17,585 nucleotides of DNA from an uncultured Azospirillum sp. (GTDB taxonomy: Bacteria > Pseudomonadota > Alphaproteobacteria > RF32 > CAG-239). Shown piece after piece: positions 17,576-17,585 of this stretch. The stretch's first letter is position 1. Each line of letters starts with the position of its first letter. The notes under the pieces were generated by a model. It saw nothing but the letters and a program-made list of their open reading frames with translations. It was not told the origin of the DNA and did no database searches. The translations under genes were made by a program, and so were the position numbers. The stretch spans positions 1-17,585 of the forward strand of contig CABUAP010000008.1 of NCBI GenBank assembly GCA_902489675.1. The letters are read 5' to 3'.

Positions 17576-17585
17576 TGAATGCTCA

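Overview
The window is ordinary bacterial chromosome carrying the ribosomal stalk and RNA polymerase genes rplK-rplA-rplJ-rplL and rpoB-rpoC, with unrelated genes inserted between the two halves. The long RpoB (1387 aa), RpoC (1393 aa) and the form of the rplJ leader (a CCTGCA-TAGACGG segment closed by CTGTCC/GGACAG) suggest an alphaproteobacterium, probably an uncultured, moderately AT-rich host-associated lineage. That placement is an inference from family resemblance; no search was run.

Layout. 1-1509: the 3' part of a surface-polysaccharide enzyme, a family 2 glycosyltransferase fused to a polysaccharide pyruvyl transferase-like domain. 1527-3950: a promoter, then rplK and rplA nearly abutting, a weak hairpin and an L10-type autoregulatory leader, then rplJ and rplL, closed by a strong intrinsic terminator at 3973-4006. 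secE and nusG, which usually precede rplK, are not seen upstream. 4031-4689: an unrecognised 198-aa gene on the minus strand with its own terminator, which overlaps its stop codon, and a strong-looking promoter. 4736-6862: a plus-strand operon with a structured leader, encoding a NadM-type NMN adenylyltransferase, an ammonia-type NAD synthetase and a divergent Ham1/ITPase-family protein. The first two make the last two steps of NAD synthesis. 6897-8753: a minus-strand pair, a small lipoprotein followed by a four-helix membrane protein with a degenerate J domain (HPA instead of HPD), a likely SH3-like segment and a C-terminal zinc ribbon. 8802-9119: a divergent intergenic region with the rpoB promoter and an approximately 180-nt leader containing several clear stem-loops, one of them terminator-like. 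9120-17482: rpoB and rpoC, 17 nt apart, followed by an intrinsic terminator and a short perfect palindrome.

Together: the familiar rplJL-rpoBC transcription unit has been split. rplKAJL keeps the L10 leader control and ends at a strong terminator. rpoBC has its own promoter and its own candidate attenuator. The most interesting material is regulatory RNA (the rpoB leader and the NAD operon leader) and the unusual J-like membrane protein. I found no CRISPR array, tRNA, rRNA, insertion sequence or phage genes.
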